Counted from the stretch's first letter, positions 35,987-45,287 are shown. The stretch: DNA of 64,000 bases from an uncultured Sphingomonadales bacterium (GCA_903839675.1 CAIMDB010000032.1:62001-126000), one strand, 5' to 3'. A program made the numbers and translations. Notes: a model not told the origin generated them from the sequence alone.

Positions 35987-36454
35987 TTAGGCCGCGTCGC
36001 GTGCTTGGGACGCGGCGAAGAGGGCATAAATGGCATCCGCTGACCCGGCGCCGCGCAGTTTGGCGACAAAGGTTCGGTCCCGCAGCCAGCGACTCACTTG
36101 CGCCAAGGCCTTCAAATGCTCTGACCCGGCATCGGGCGGAGACAAAAGGCAAAAAACGAGATCAACGGGGAGATCGTCAATCGCTTTCACGTCCACCGGC
36201 TGCGCGAGCTGGATGAACAGGCCAACGACTTGGGTGAGTCCGTCAATCTTGCCATGCGGAATCGCAACGCCACCGCCAAAACCGGTCGAGCCAAGACGCT
36301 CACGCTCGGTCAACCGGTCAACAACCTCCGTTGCCGACAGACCATATTCGCGTTCCGCCACCTGCCCAAGCTGCTGGAACAGCGCCTTGGACGTTGTGAT
36401 GTTCGCTCCCGCGGCGACAGCGCCGGGGACGAGAAGAGAGCTGATCTCTGTCAT
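35987..36454 (-). CDS. ptsN: PTS IIA-like nitrogen regulatory protein
   Basis: A 155-residue EIIA-Ntr of the nitrogen phosphotransferase system. The phosphoacceptor is H67 in VAIPHGK, preceded by LTERERLGSTGFGGG. It receives phosphate from NPr and in other bacteria modulates potassium transport and stress signalling. hpf lies 79 bp upstream; the classical rpoN-hpf-ptsN cluster is recalled, but rpoN is not here. Confidence 0.93.
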   Translation of the reverse strand: MTEISSLLVPGAVAAGANITTSKALFQQLGQVAEREYGLSATEVVDRLTERERLGSTGFGGGVAIPHGKIDGLTQVVGLFIQLAQPVDVKAIDDLPVDLVFCLLSPPDAGSEHLKALAQVSRWLRDRTFVAKLRGAGSADAIYALFAASQARDAA

Positions 36455-36533
36455 ATTATGTCCAGAATGGAAATTTGGGAGGCGCCTTTAACAGAAACAG
36501 GCGTTCCCGCAAGCTCCGTCTCCTTATGCCCGC

Positions 36534-37106
36534 TCAAACGTGCGGTTCCACCCACCCGATCGTCCCGTCATTGCGGCGATACACCATGTTGTAGGTGCCG
36601 GTGCCGGCATTGCGGAACAGCATGGCATTGGTGTGCCGTAAATCGAGCATCATGACGGCGTCAGAGACGCTGGCTTCCGGCACATCAACACGCGTTTCGG
36701 CGATCACCACCGGATTGTCCCCGGCTGCGACGTCGTCATCGGCCATAGGCTCGAAAACGGTGTAACCCGCATTGTCTTCCGGCAGGATAATGCCATTTGG
36801 GCCGCTATGATCATCCCGAAGGCGGCGCTTGTAGCGACGCAGCTGTTTTTCGATTTTGTCGGCGGCCCCTTCAAAGGCGGGGCGGGCTTCCTGCCCGGTA
36901 TGCGACGCCTTGAGCACGACACCGCGCACAACGTGCATCACAATGTCACATGCAAATCCGTGATCGTGTGGCCCTTTGGAGAATGTGGCATGGGCGGAGT
37001 GTGTGCGCTGAAAATACTTATCGGCAATCGCTTGGAGCCTGTCGCTCACATGTGTCTGGAGAGCATCGCCTGTATCAACTCTGTGTCCTGAGATGCGGAT
37101 TTCCAT
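36534..37106 (-). CDS. hpf: Ribosome hibernation promoting factor, long form
   Basis: A 190-residue long HPF that dimerises idle ribosomes into 100S particles. The N-terminal S30AE domain (about 1-100) includes the RISGHRVDTGDAL start and the basic helix KIEKQLRRYKRRLRD; the linker (about 105-130) is acidic; the C-terminal dimerisation domain ends with YNMVYRRNDGTIGWVEPH. Positioned before ptsN, the usual neighbour. Confidence 0.94.
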   Translation of the reverse strand: MEIRISGHRVDTGDALQTHVSDRLQAIADKYFQRTHSAHATFSKGPHDHGFACDIVMHVVRGVVLKASHTGQEARPAFEGAADKIEKQLRRYKRRLRDDHSGPNGIILPEDNAGYTVFEPMADDDVAAGDNPVVIAETRVDVPEASVSDAVMMLDLRHTNAMLFRNAGTGTYNMVYRRNDGTIGWVEPHV

Positions 37107-37155
37107 ATGCGTTCTCCTTCACATTTAAAGTGGGTGCGATTGCGTCCTCTTCAAC

Positions 37156-37866
37156 TCATGCCGCAGCAAGACCCTCCTTATCCTTGTCCAAATCCCATAA
37201 TGGGTTGCTAAGTTTGGCAACGAAAGCTGCGTGGCGTTCAAGTTCTTCGGGCGACGCCTCATGCGGACGTGGCGATCTGGCCACGCGCGCTGACGCCGGG
37301 CGCTCGGGTTCATCGGGAAGCGTCGCCGGCGCATCAGCCAAACCAAGACCGATCTGGCGGCCGCCGGTCAGTTCCACATACACCAAAGACAGCAACTGGG
37401 CGTCGAGCAACGCGCCGTGTTTGATCCGGTGAGACCGATCAATGCCATAGCGGGTGCACAGAGCGTCCAGACTATGTTTGGCGCCGGGAAACTTCACTTT
37501 GGACAGCGCCAATGTGTCGACCATCCGCGCCTGGGGGATGTCGGGCCGGTTCAGGCGGGACAGTTCCTCATTCAGAAACGCAAAGTCGAAATTGGCGTTA
37601 TGCGCGACGAGCGGACTGTTATCGAAAAAGTCGAGCAGATCCTCAACAATGTCGGAAAACAGCTGCTTGTCGGCAAGGAAGGCGTCGGACAACCCATGGA
37701 TTGCCTGTGCTTCCGGGTTCATCGGCCGCTCTGGGTTGATATAGACGTGAAAGACACGCCCCGTCTCAACCCGGTTGACCAGCTCTACACATCCAATTTC
37801 GACCAGCCTGTCGCCATTTGCGGCGCTCAGCCCGGTCGTCTCGGTATCAAAAACAACCTCACGCAT
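37156..37866 (-). CDS. dnaQ: DNA polymerase III epsilon subunit (proofreading exonuclease)
   Basis: A 236-residue 3'-5' exonuclease. The DEDD residues are visible: D7 and E9 in VFDTETTGL, ExoII Asp in HNANFDFAFLN, and ExoIII in HGALLDAQLL. The C-terminal tail, which normally binds the alpha subunit, is Pro/charged. The start at MREVVFDTETTG is preferred over the longer frame that would run into coaE. It lies 8 bp after coaE, close to the putative origin. Confidence 0.93.
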   Translation of the reverse strand: MREVVFDTETTGLSAANGDRLVEIGCVELVNRVETGRVFHVYINPERPMNPEAQAIHGLSDAFLADKQLFSDIVEDLLDFFDNSPLVAHNANFDFAFLNEELSRLNRPDIPQARMVDTLALSKVKFPGAKHSLDALCTRYGIDRSHRIKHGALLDAQLLSLVYVELTGGRQIGLGLADAPATLPDEPERPASARVARSPRPHEASPEELERHAAFVAKLSNPLWDLDKDKEGLAAA

Positions 37867-37874
37867 CGCCCAGA

Positions 37875-38468
37875 CTATCGGCGCTTCCGATGGCGAAGGC
37901 AAGTGATCAGACGGCGAACTTCGCCTCTTGTCTCCGATATGGATTGGCCCGTGTCGATCACGAAATCGGCGCGTTGCCGTTTAATATGATCGGGCACCTG
38001 AAGGTGGCGGATATGCTTGAGCTTCGCCGCCGTCATACCCGGCCGACGCAGCACCCGGCGCGTTTGCAAAAAGGCGGGTGCCGAAACAACGACCGTCACA
38101 TCGACTTGTTTTGCGCCGCCTTTTTCAAACAGAAGTGGGATATCCAGCACCACCATTGGGCGAGACCGGTTCTGCAATAAGAAGTGCTGGCGGACATGGT
38201 AGACGGCGGGGTGAACAATGCGCTCCAACGCGCGCAATTCCTCCGGCTTGCCGAGTACAGCGGCCCCAAGCTTTTGCCGGTCGACGCCTTTTGGTCCGGT
38301 CGTCCCGGGGAAGCGGGCCTCGATCCGCGCCACAAGCGCACCACCGGGCCCCTGGAGCTTGTGCACCTCCGCATCCGCATCAAACACCGGCACACCGAGA
38401 CGGCGAAACATCTTGGACACGGCAGACTTCCCCATGCCGATAGAACCGGTGAGGCCAATCTTGATCAT
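37875..38468 (-). CDS. coaE: Dephospho-CoA kinase
   Basis: A 197-residue P-loop kinase for the last step of CoA synthesis. Walker A GLTGSIGMGKS is at about 5-15, the CoA-site DADAEVHKL follows, and VLDIPLLFE is Walker B-like. ATG 38468 overlaps the aroE TGA by 4 bp. Confidence 0.94.
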   Translation of the reverse strand: MIKIGLTGSIGMGKSAVSKMFRRLGVPVFDADAEVHKLQGPGGALVARIEARFPGTTGPKGVDRQKLGAAVLGKPEELRALERIVHPAVYHVRQHFLLQNRSRPMVVLDIPLLFEKGGAKQVDVTVVVSAPAFLQTRRVLRRPGMTAAKLKHIRHLQVPDHIKRQRADFVIDTGQSISETRGEVRRLITCLRHRKRR

Positions 38469-39277
38469 GCGAGCAAAAGCTCCCGCAACGCCTCATCCAG
38501 ATCCCGCGCCGGGGCCTGTCCGAAGAAGATTTCAAACGCGATGGCACCCTGGCCGATGAGCATGTCGAGGCCATCGACTATCGCCAAATCGCGATCCTGC
38601 GCTGCCGCCAAGAGTGGGGTGAGGAGCGGGGTATAGACGATGTCATACACCACGGCATCTTCCGGCAACGCCGAGAGGTCAGGCACAAACGGATCATTGC
38701 CCACCATGCCGAGCGATGTCGTGTTGACGAGCAAAGCCGCGGGCGGAAGAGCAGCCTCCATCCCGCGGACGTCCCCTTTCAGGCCGAAACGCGCGAGCAG
38801 CGCTGCGCCTTTTAAGGGGTTGCGGGCGAGCAATGTGACTGGGCCCACACCGACACGGGACAAGGCAAATAACACGGCGTGCGCAGCCCCACCTGTGCCC
38901 GCAACAACCACTGGTGCGCCTTCCAGCGGCACATCGGCAATCGGCGTGAAGAAGCCACCGGCATCCGTATTGGTGCCAAAGACCGCGCCTGTTTCATTGC
39001 GCGACAGCGTGTTCATCGCGCCAATCGACGCGCGGACATTGCCGGGGTCCTCGACCAGATCCATGACGGCAATTTTGTGGGGGATGGTGACATTGCAGCC
39101 GCGCCAATTGGGGTCGGCGCGGCGTTGTTCAACATAGGTCGCCAGATTTTCGGGCAAGACATGACACGCGCGATAGTCCGCGTCGATGCCGGCTTTCTCA
39201 AGCCAGAAACGATGCATCTTGGGAGATTTGGAGTGGGAGATTGGGTCTCCAATCACTTCAGCGTAGATACCGCTCAT
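38465..39277 (-). CDS. aroE: Shikimate dehydrogenase
   Basis: A 270-residue NADP-dependent enzyme reducing 3-dehydroshikimate. The shikimate-binding SHSKSPKMH is near residue 15, NVTIPHK has the catalytic Lys, and VVVAGTGGAAHAVL is the nucleotide-binding loop (about 120-135). NTDAGGF is conserved. It overlaps maf (ATGA) and coaE. Confidence 0.95.
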   Translation of the reverse strand: MSGIYAEVIGDPISHSKSPKMHRFWLEKAGIDADYRACHVLPENLATYVEQRRADPNWRGCNVTIPHKIAVMDLVEDPGNVRASIGAMNTLSRNETGAVFGTNTDAGGFFTPIADVPLEGAPVVVAGTGGAAHAVLFALSRVGVGPVTLLARNPLKGAALLARFGLKGDVRGMEAALPPAALLVNTTSLGMVGNDPFVPDLSALPEDAVVYDIVYTPLLTPLLAAAQDRDLAIVDGLDMLIGQGAIAFEIFFGQAPARDLDEALRELLLA

Positions 39278-39870
39278 GCAGAAATCACTCCGGCCTCGCG
39301 CAAAAAGGCCAGCAGCGGAAGGAGCGGCAAGCCGATGATGTTGAACTGGCTGCCCTCTATCCGCTCAAACAGTTGAATGCCACGCCCTTCAACACGGTAA
39401 CCGCCGACGCCCGACAAAAGATCTTCACCTTCATGCGCCAGATAATCATCGATGAACACATCAGATAGTGGGCGCATCGTCATCCGCGCTTCGCCCACAT
39501 GGCGCCACAACCTCTCGCCATCCCGCACCGCGACGATGGCTGCATAAAGACTGTGCGTCTTTCCTGAGAGGGAGCGGAGATGGTCTGCCTGTTCGGCCAG
39601 TGTGCGGGCCTTGTCGAACATCGTGCCATCGTCAAGCGCCAATGTCTGGTCACACCCAAGGACAATGGCGCCGGGGCAGAGCGCCGAGGTTGCCATGGCC
39701 TTGGCCTCCGCAAGCCCCAAAGCGAGACCCCGCGGATCAACGCCCTGCGCACGTAAAACCGCCTTCTCAGCTTCCTCATCACAAGGTGACGTCATGGCGT
39801 CATGCACAATGCCCGCATTTGCAAGGATCGCGCGTCGCCCGGCACTTTGGGAGGCTAAAACCAGCCTCAC
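39274..39870 (-). CDS. maf: Maf-family nucleotide pyrophosphatase
   Basis: A 198-residue Maf/Ham1-fold house-cleaning enzyme that hydrolyses non-canonical or methylated nucleoside triphosphates. The N-terminal LVLASQSAGRRAIL motif and VLGCDQTLALDDG are typical. GTG is the start and its last two bases form the TGA of the DUF299 gene (GTGA overlap), so translation is coupled. Confidence 0.93.
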   Translation of the reverse strand: MRLVLASQSAGRRAILANAGIVHDAMTSPCDEEAEKAVLRAQGVDPRGLALGLAEAKAMATSALCPGAIVLGCDQTLALDDGTMFDKARTLAEQADHLRSLSGKTHSLYAAIVAVRDGERLWRHVGEARMTMRPLSDVFIDDYLAHEGEDLLSGVGGYRVEGRGIQLFERIEGSQFNIIGLPLLPLLAFLREAGVISA

Positions 39871-40685
39871 TTTTTCGGACCCTTTTGTTCGCCATAGATG
39901 TTGATGATGGCAGCGGCCGCTTCTTCGATTGAGCGGCGGGTCATATCGATCACCGGCCAGCCATTGTCAGCAAACATGCGCCGCGCATAAGCGGTTTCGC
40001 GCGTCACAGCCTCCTGATCCACATAGTCAGTATCCGGCGTCTGGTTGAGCGCCAAAAGACGGTTGCGGCGGATCTGCACCAGCCGTTCCGGGTTGGTGAC
40101 AAGTCCAACAACAAGAGGGTTTTGTAGTTTGTACAACAAATCTGGCGGCGGGCTCTCCACCACAATCGGGATGTTCGCCGTCTTATAGCCGCGATTGGCG
40201 AGATAAATGGATGTCGGCGTCTTGGAACTGCGTGAAACGCCGGCCAAGATGATATCCGCCTGTTCCCAATTTTCCCAATTGAGGCCGTCATCATGCGCGA
40301 TGGTAAACTGGATGGCTTCGACACGCGCAAAATACGCATCATCAAGGAGATGCTGTAAGCCCGGACGGGCTTTGAGTGGCTTGCCCAACACATTCGACAA
40401 AGCTTCGAGCACCGGATCAATCGCGCCGACATGCGGCAGACCCAAGGCGGCACAGCGTTTTTCAAGCGCGGCCCGCAGATCTGCATTCACCATCGTAAAG
40501 AGGACAAGCCCCGGATGTTGCGCTATCTCTGACATGATCCGCTCGACATGGCCGGGGGTACGCACCATCGGCCAATAATGGCGAATGGCTTCAACATCAT
40601 CGAACTGGGCGAGAGCTGCTTTCGCAACGGTTTCAAGCGTTTCGCCGGTTGAGTCCGAAACAAGATGGAGATGCAGTCGTGACAC
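39867..40685 (-). CDS. Pyruvate phosphate dikinase/PEP synthase regulatory protein (DUF299)
   Basis: A 272-residue bifunctional kinase/pyrophosphorylase of the DUF299 family that switches PEP-synthesising dikinases off (ADP-dependent phosphorylation) and on. The P-loop-like motif is GVSRSSKTP near residue 149, and HLVSDSTGETLETVAKA is the N-terminal signature. GTG start at 40685. It heads the DUF299-maf-aroE-coaE-dnaQ minus-strand run and is divergent from hemE across the putative origin. Confidence 0.92.
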   Translation of the reverse strand: MSRLHLHLVSDSTGETLETVAKAALAQFDDVEAIRHYWPMVRTPGHVERIMSEIAQHPGLVLFTMVNADLRAALEKRCAALGLPHVGAIDPVLEALSNVLGKPLKARPGLQHLLDDAYFARVEAIQFTIAHDDGLNWENWEQADIILAGVSRSSKTPTSIYLANRGYKTANIPIVVESPPPDLLYKLQNPLVVGLVTNPERLVQIRRNRLLALNQTPDTDYVDQEAVTRETAYARRMFADNGWPVIDMTRRSIEEAAAAIINIYGEQKGPKK

Positions 40686-40999
40686 GTTCGGTTTGGATCC
40701 CCATGACTGGCCCTGTGGAAAAGCCTGTGTGTGGGGCTAGCGGAAAGCAGTTGGCAACTGCAAGCGTGACAATTCCACGACAGGGTCCGGATTTCACCCA
40801 CAGACCTGCCAACAGGGCGATCTCTTTTTCCCATCCTGTGGATAATGGGGATGTGCCAGACCGACTCTGTAGCCCCGCGTTGCACCTGCCGAGTCAAGCT
40901 GTGTGCGGAATCTCTTGGAGCACTTAATCCACGTGACGCGCCCCCCAACTACTATCAACCACCTTTAAGATTCTCTTTTTATTGAATAGGGGAGCAAGC
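40686..40999. other. Putative chromosomal replication origin (oriC)
   Basis: This 314-bp gap has no gene. One perfect DnaA box (TGTGGATAA, 40837-40845), one with a single mismatch (TGTGGAAAA, 40714-40722) and two with two mismatches (40794-40802 and 40925-40933) are present. Four GANTC sites lie at 40863, 40891, 40908 and 40969. An A/T-rich stretch runs 40951-40988, just before the hemE ribosome site. Genes immediately left run minus and genes to the right run plus. The hemE-adjacent position agrees with oriC of Caulobacter and relatives. Confidence 0.75.
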
Positions 41000-42025
41000 A
41001 TGGATCCTGTGATGAAACCTCTCCTCGCGACGCTCAAGGGCGCCAAACTAGAGCGCCCACCTTTGTGGCTGATGCGCCAGGCGGGGCGCTATCTGCCCGA
41101 ATATCGTGCCTTACGCGCCGAAAAAGGCGGATTTCTTGAACTTGTGAATGACAGCGCGGCAGCAGCAGACGTCACGCTTCAGCCGATCCGGCGTTTCGGT
41201 TTTGACGGCGCCATCCTGTTTTCCGACATTCTCGTCATCCCGCACGCGTTGGGCCAGGATTTGTGGTTTGAGACAGGCGAAGGCCCCCGGCTCGCCCCCA
41301 AGCTGGTCGATGCCACGCTCAAGAGCCTCACAGCAGCCCCTCAGAGGCTCTCACCGGTCATCGAGACGGTTCGGTTGGTTGCTGCTACTCTCCCCCCCCA
41401 AACAACCTTCCTGGGCTTTGCAGGGAGCCCCTGGACAGTCGCAACCTACATGGTCGCCGGACAGGGGAGCAAGGAACAGGCGGAGACACGGCGCTTCGCC
41501 TATCGCGATCCCGCCGCCTTTGAAGAAATTATCAACGCGATTGCAGATGCAACAGTAACCTATCTAATCGATCAGATCGATGCGGGCGTGGAAGCGGTGC
41601 AACTGTTTGACAGCTGGTCAGGGAGCCTCTCACCGGCGCAATTTGAACGCTGGGTGATTGCGCCAACGGTGCGGATCATCACGAAACTCAAGGCACTTCG
41701 CCCCAATGCTGTTGTGATCGGCTTTCCGAAGGGCGCAGGCGGCAAGCTTCCGGCTTACGCCCGCGAAGTCGGCGCGGATGCCATTGGTCTTGATGAAACC
41801 GTTGACCCCATTTGGGCTCACGCCAACCTACCTGAAGGGTTGCCGGTGCAGGGCAATCTTGACCCGCTTGCGCTGATTGCCGGCGGTGCTGAGCTGACCG
41901 ACGCCATCAACCACATCATTGACGCCTTGGCCGGTCGGCCCCATGTCTTCAATCTTGGCCATGGCATCTTGCCCGATACGCCCATCGCGCATGTTGAGCA
42001 GCTTGTGGCGCATGTAAGAGGTTAA
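41000..42025 (+). CDS. hemE: Uroporphyrinogen decarboxylase
   Basis: A 341-residue enzyme that decarboxylates four acetate groups of uroporphyrinogen III in haem synthesis. LMRQAGRYLPEYR (about 25-37) is the first signature; Asp in FDGAILFSDILVIPHALG and PWTVATYMVAG the others. ATG 41000 has AGGGGAG 5 nt upstream; the six extra codons to 40982 are not needed. The adjacent origin is a known alphaproteobacterial arrangement. Confidence 0.96.
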   Translation: MDPVMKPLLATLKGAKLERPPLWLMRQAGRYLPEYRALRAEKGGFLELVNDSAAAADVTLQPIRRFGFDGAILFSDILVIPHALGQDLWFETGEGPRLAPKLVDATLKSLTAAPQRLSPVIETVRLVAATLPPQTTFLGFAGSPWTVATYMVAGQGSKEQAETRRFAYRDPAAFEEIINAIADATVTYLIDQIDAGVEAVQLFDSWSGSLSPAQFERWVIAPTVRIITKLKALRPNAVVIGFPKGAGGKLPAYAREVGADAIGLDETVDPIWAHANLPEGLPVQGNLDPLALIAGGAELTDAINHIIDALAGRPHVFNLGHGILPDTPIAHVEQLVAHVRG

Positions 42026-42032
42026 TTGTCGT

Positions 42033-42476
42033 ATGAGTAACATCCTTGGTGACGCCTACCAGTGGGTGAAAGCCGGACATGTTATCTTTGTGATCTTCTG
42101 GATGGCGGGCCTTTTCATGATACCGCGCTTCTTCGTGTATCATCAGGAATGTGATCCAGGCAGCGCAGAAGAGAGCCGTTGGATCGATCGAGAAGCGAGG
42201 CTCATTAAAATTATTCTGAATCCATCAATCATTGTTGTATGGGTCTTTGGATTGGCACTTGCTTTAAACTATGGCGCGTTCGGACAGGGCTGGTTTCACC
42301 TGAAACTGGCGGTTGTCCTTATCCTCTCAGGCTATCATGGCTGGATGGTCAGCTATGCTAAAAAGCTCAAAGCGGGCCAGCGGACGCTGTCTGGAAAGAT
42401 GTTGCGGCTGGTGAATGAAGTGCCGGGCCTAGCAGCGGCGGTGATTGTCGTGCTGGCCATTGTGAAGCCCTTCTAA
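42033..42476 (+). CDS. hemJ: Protoporphyrinogen oxidase HemJ
   Basis: A 147-residue membrane protein with four helices that oxidises protoporphyrinogen IX. The conserved His in KAGHVIFVIFWMAGLF (about 16) and the FHLKLAVVLILSGYHG block (about 88-103) are as in HemJ. It starts 7 bp after hemE, so both haem steps are cotranscribed. Confidence 0.92.
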   Translation: MSNILGDAYQWVKAGHVIFVIFWMAGLFMIPRFFVYHQECDPGSAEESRWIDREARLIKIILNPSIIVVWVFGLALALNYGAFGQGWFHLKLAVVLILSGYHGWMVSYAKKLKAGQRTLSGKMLRLVNEVPGLAAAVIVVLAIVKPF

Positions 42477-42633
42477 GCTCCTTTCCAAACACATATCCGC
42501 CGCCTTGACTTGCGCCTTTGGCAAGCTTAACCGATGCACACCGCTCGGCCGTTCGTGCCATGTTTAAAGCAGCGCAATCACAACATCTGTTGCTGCCGCG
42601 GTTCCTCCCCCCGTTCCAACCGGATCTGAGTCC

Positions 42634-43893
42634 ATGATGCACTTAAAATCACTTAAGAAAATGAAACCCGCAGAACTCGTCGAAATGGCGGAGGAATCGG
42701 GCGTTGAAGGCGCGTCGACCCTGCGCAAGCAGGATCTGATGTTCGCCATCCTCAAGGTTGAAGCCGAAAATGGCGAAGAGATCATCGGCGAAGGCACCAT
42801 TGAAGTCCTGTCGGATGGCTTTGGATTTTTGCGCGCGCCGGAATCCAACTATCTTGCCGGCCCGGACGATATTTACGTCTCCCCCAACATGGTGCGCCGC
42901 TTTGGCCTGCGGACCGGTGACACGGTGGAAGGCGAAATTCGCGGACCAAAAGACGGTGAACGCTATTTCGCACTGACGACAATCAAGTCGATCAACTTTG
43001 ATGATCCTGATGTTGTCCGCCACCGCGTCAATTTTGACAATCTCACGCCGCTTTATCCCGATGAGCGCCTGAAGCTCGACTCGCTTGACCCGACGGTCAA
43101 GGACAAGTCGGCCCGCGTCATCGATATTATCAGCCCCCAAGGTAAGGGCCAGCGTGCGCTGATCGTCGCCCCGCCGCGCACGGGTAAAACCGTGCTTCTC
43201 CAGAATATGGCGAAGGCAATCACCGACAATCATCCTGAAGTCTTCCTGCTCGTTCTCTTGGTCGATGAACGTCCGGAAGAAGTGACGGATATGCAGCGCT
43301 CGGTGAAGGGCGAAGTCATCTCCTCGACCTTTGACGAACCCGCCAGCCGCCACGTGCAGGTCGCCGAAATGGTCATCGAAAAGGCCAAGCGTCTGGTCGA
43401 GCATAAGAAGGATGTTGTCATCCTGCTCGACTCGATCACGCGTCTGGGCCGCGCCTACAACACCGTCGTCCCGTCATCGGGCAAGGTGCTGACCGGCGGT
43501 GTGGATGCCAACGCCCTGCAGCGCCCCAAGCGCTTCTTTGGTGCGGCGCGTAACATTGAAGAAGGCGGCTCGCTGTCGATCATCGCTACTGCGCTCATTG
43601 ATACCGGCAGCCGCATGGATGAAGTCATCTTTGAAGAGTTTAAGGGCACCGGCAACTCGGAAATCGTCCTCGACCGCAAGGTCGCGGACAAGCGCATCTT
43701 CCCGGCGCTTGATGTCGGCAAGTCCGGCACGCGTAAGGAAGAGCTGCTTGTCGAGAAGGACAAGCTCTCCAAAATGTGGGTGCTGCGTCGTATTCTCATG
43801 CAGATGGGCACGATCGACGCGATGGAATTCCTCCTCGATAAGATGAAGGATTCCAAGACCAATGACGACTTCTTCGACAGCATGAATCAGTAA
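42634..43893 (+). CDS. rho: Transcription termination factor Rho
   Basis: A 419-residue hexameric RNA-DNA helicase. The N-terminal helix-bundle and cold-shock RNA-binding part occupies about 1-125 ([21 protein letters not shown]), Walker A is APPRTGKT near residue 190, Walker [10 protein letters not shown] near 268, and the Q loop/R loop follows. No large insertion. Starts ATG 42634 or 42637, no strong ribosome site. The 157-bp leader is C-rich just before the start (CCTCCCCCC), possibly relevant to Rho autoregulation. Confidence 0.97.
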   Translation: MMHLKSLKKMKPAELVEMAEESGVEGASTLRKQDLMFAILKVEAENGEEIIGEGTIEVLSDGFGFLRAPESNYLAGPDDIYVSPNMVRRFGLRTGDTVEGEIRGPKDGERYFALTTIKSINFDDPDVVRHRVNFDNLTPLYPDERLKLDSLDPTVKDKSARVIDIISPQGKGQRALIVAPPRTGKTVLLQNMAKAITDNHPEVFLLVLLVDERPEEVTDMQRSVKGEVISSTFDEPASRHVQVAEMVIEKAKRLVEHKKDVVILLDSITRLGRAYNTVVPSSGKVLTGGVDANALQRPKRFFGAARNIEEGGSLSIIATALIDTGSRMDEVIFEEFKGTGNSEIVLDRKVADKRIFPALDVGKSGTRKEELLVEKDKLSKMWVLRRILMQMGTIDAMEFLLDKMKDSKTNDDFFDSMNQ

Positions 43894-43902
43894 AGGATGA
43901 TG

Positions 43903-44634
43903 ATGCTCGACCTTTTTCAAGTGGTCTCAACCACCGCTCCCGCACTGGGCGGTTTTGGGGATATCTGGGGCCATATCGTCAATGACTTCTCCAACATCAC
44001 AGAGCCCGCAGCGTTCGCGGCGTTCATGCAGGTGTTGTTGATCGATCTTGTCCTCGCCGGTGACAATGCCATCGTCGTTGGCGCGCTGGCCGCGGGCCTT
44101 CCCGCCGATCAGCGTAAGAAGGTCATCGTCATCGGCGTGGTCGCAGCGCTTGTCCTGCGCATCTTCTTTGCGCTGACGGTCAGCTGGCTGCTTGGCATTG
44201 TTGGCCTCGTGCTGGCGGGCGGTCTGCTGCTCTTGTGGGTCGCCTGGCGCATGTACCGCGATCTCCATCACGGCGAAGCAGGCGCGTCACCGGGGTCGCC
44301 AGAAATTGCAGGCGATGAGGATTCGGGCATTCCTGCGGCGAAAAGCTTTGCGGCGGCCGCTTGGTCTGTCGCCATTGCCGACGTCTCCATGAGCCTCGAC
44401 AATGTGCTCGCCGTGGCAGGCGCGGCGCGGGAACATCCGGGCATCCTCATTGTCGGCCTGATCTTTGCGGTCGCGCTGATGGGCATCGCCGCCAACATCA
44501 TCGCCCAGTATATTGAGCGGTATCGTTGGATTGCCTGGTTCGGCCTTGCCGTCATCGTCTATGTGGCAGGCAAAATGATATGGGAGGGCTTCCACGAGGT
44601 CCAACCCCATGTTCTGGCCATCGCAGGCATGTGA
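43903..44634 (+). CDS. TerC family integral membrane protein
   Basis: A 243-residue protein with about seven helices. The family's two aspartate-containing repeats are present: LVLAGDNAIVVGALA (about 50) and SMSLDNVLAVAGAA (about 165). TerC proteins are linked to metal ion homeostasis, often manganese export, or to tellurite resistance. Three ATGs in frame at 43897, 43900 and 43903; the AAAGGA site best fits 43903. It follows rho by 9 bp and is likely cotranscribed. Confidence 0.88.
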   Translation: MLDLFQVVSTTAPALGGFGDIWGHIVNDFSNITEPAAFAAFMQVLLIDLVLAGDNAIVVGALAAGLPADQRKKVIVIGVVAALVLRIFFALTVSWLLGIVGLVLAGGLLLLWVAWRMYRDLHHGEAGASPGSPEIAGDEDSGIPAAKSFAAAAWSVAIADVSMSLDNVLAVAGAAREHPGILIVGLIFAVALMGIAANIIAQYIERYRWIAWFGLAVIVYVAGKMIWEGFHEVQPHVLAIAGM

Positions 44635-44650
44635 CGGATAAGGTCGCGGT

Positions 44651-45244
44651 ATGAACGATCCTTGGACCGATCAGCCGCGACTTTCCGGCCAGCATGTAAC
44701 GCTTCGGCCCATGGAGCGGGCAGACCGCGATGCGATTGTCGCGGCCGCATCAGACGGCAAATTGTGGGAGCTGTTCTACACGGTCGTTCCGTCCGAAGCG
44801 ACGATCGACGCCTATCTCGACACCGCAGAGCGGGAGGCAAGCTATGGCCGCGCCATGCCGTTCGTCGTGCTCAACGCGGCAGGCAAGCTTGTCGGCTGCA
44901 CGCGCTATATGCGGATGAACAAAGCCGCCCGGCGGCTGGAGATTGGCACGACCTTCTATGCCAAATCGGCCCAGCGGTCGCCCGTCAACAGTGCGGCGAA
45001 GCTGCTGTTGCTCACCCACGCTTTTGAAGTGATGGAGGCTTCCTGCGTCCAGCTGCGCACCGACCATTTCAACCATGCTTCTCAGCGTGCCATTGAACGG
45101 TTGGGCGCGAAAAAGGAAGGCGTTCTGCGCAATCACAGCATTGTTGATGGCCGGGTGCGCGATACCGTCTGTTATTCCATCATCGCCAATGAATGGCCGG
45201 GCGTGAAGCGCAATTTGGAGTTCAAATTGTCGCGCGAGAGCTGA
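44651..45244 (+). CDS. RimJ/RimL-type GNAT acetyltransferase
   Basis: A 197-residue N-acetyltransferase. N-terminal strand VTLRPMERADRDAI, the substrate loop RMNKAARRLEIGTTFYAKSAQR and the acetyl-CoA region AAKLLLLTHAFEVM (about 118-131) match the group that acetylates ribosomal protein N-termini or small amines. Substrate unknown. It is 16 bp from the TerC gene. Confidence 0.82.
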   Translation: MNDPWTDQPRLSGQHVTLRPMERADRDAIVAAASDGKLWELFYTVVPSEATIDAYLDTAEREASYGRAMPFVVLNAAGKLVGCTRYMRMNKAARRLEIGTTFYAKSAQRSPVNSAAKLLLLTHAFEVMEASCVQLRTDHFNHASQRAIERLGAKKEGVLRNHSIVDGRVRDTVCYSIIANEWPGVKRNLEFKLSRES

Positions 45245-45287
45245 TCTGTCGATTGTATCCTTGCGATGCGCGAGATAGCCTGCGCTT

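Noticed and set aside
40925-40940. CCACGTGA core in the origin gap as a parS site
   Set aside because: Only the CACGTG core matches; flanks differ from GTTTC/GAAAC, so it is kept only as a weak DnaA-like box.
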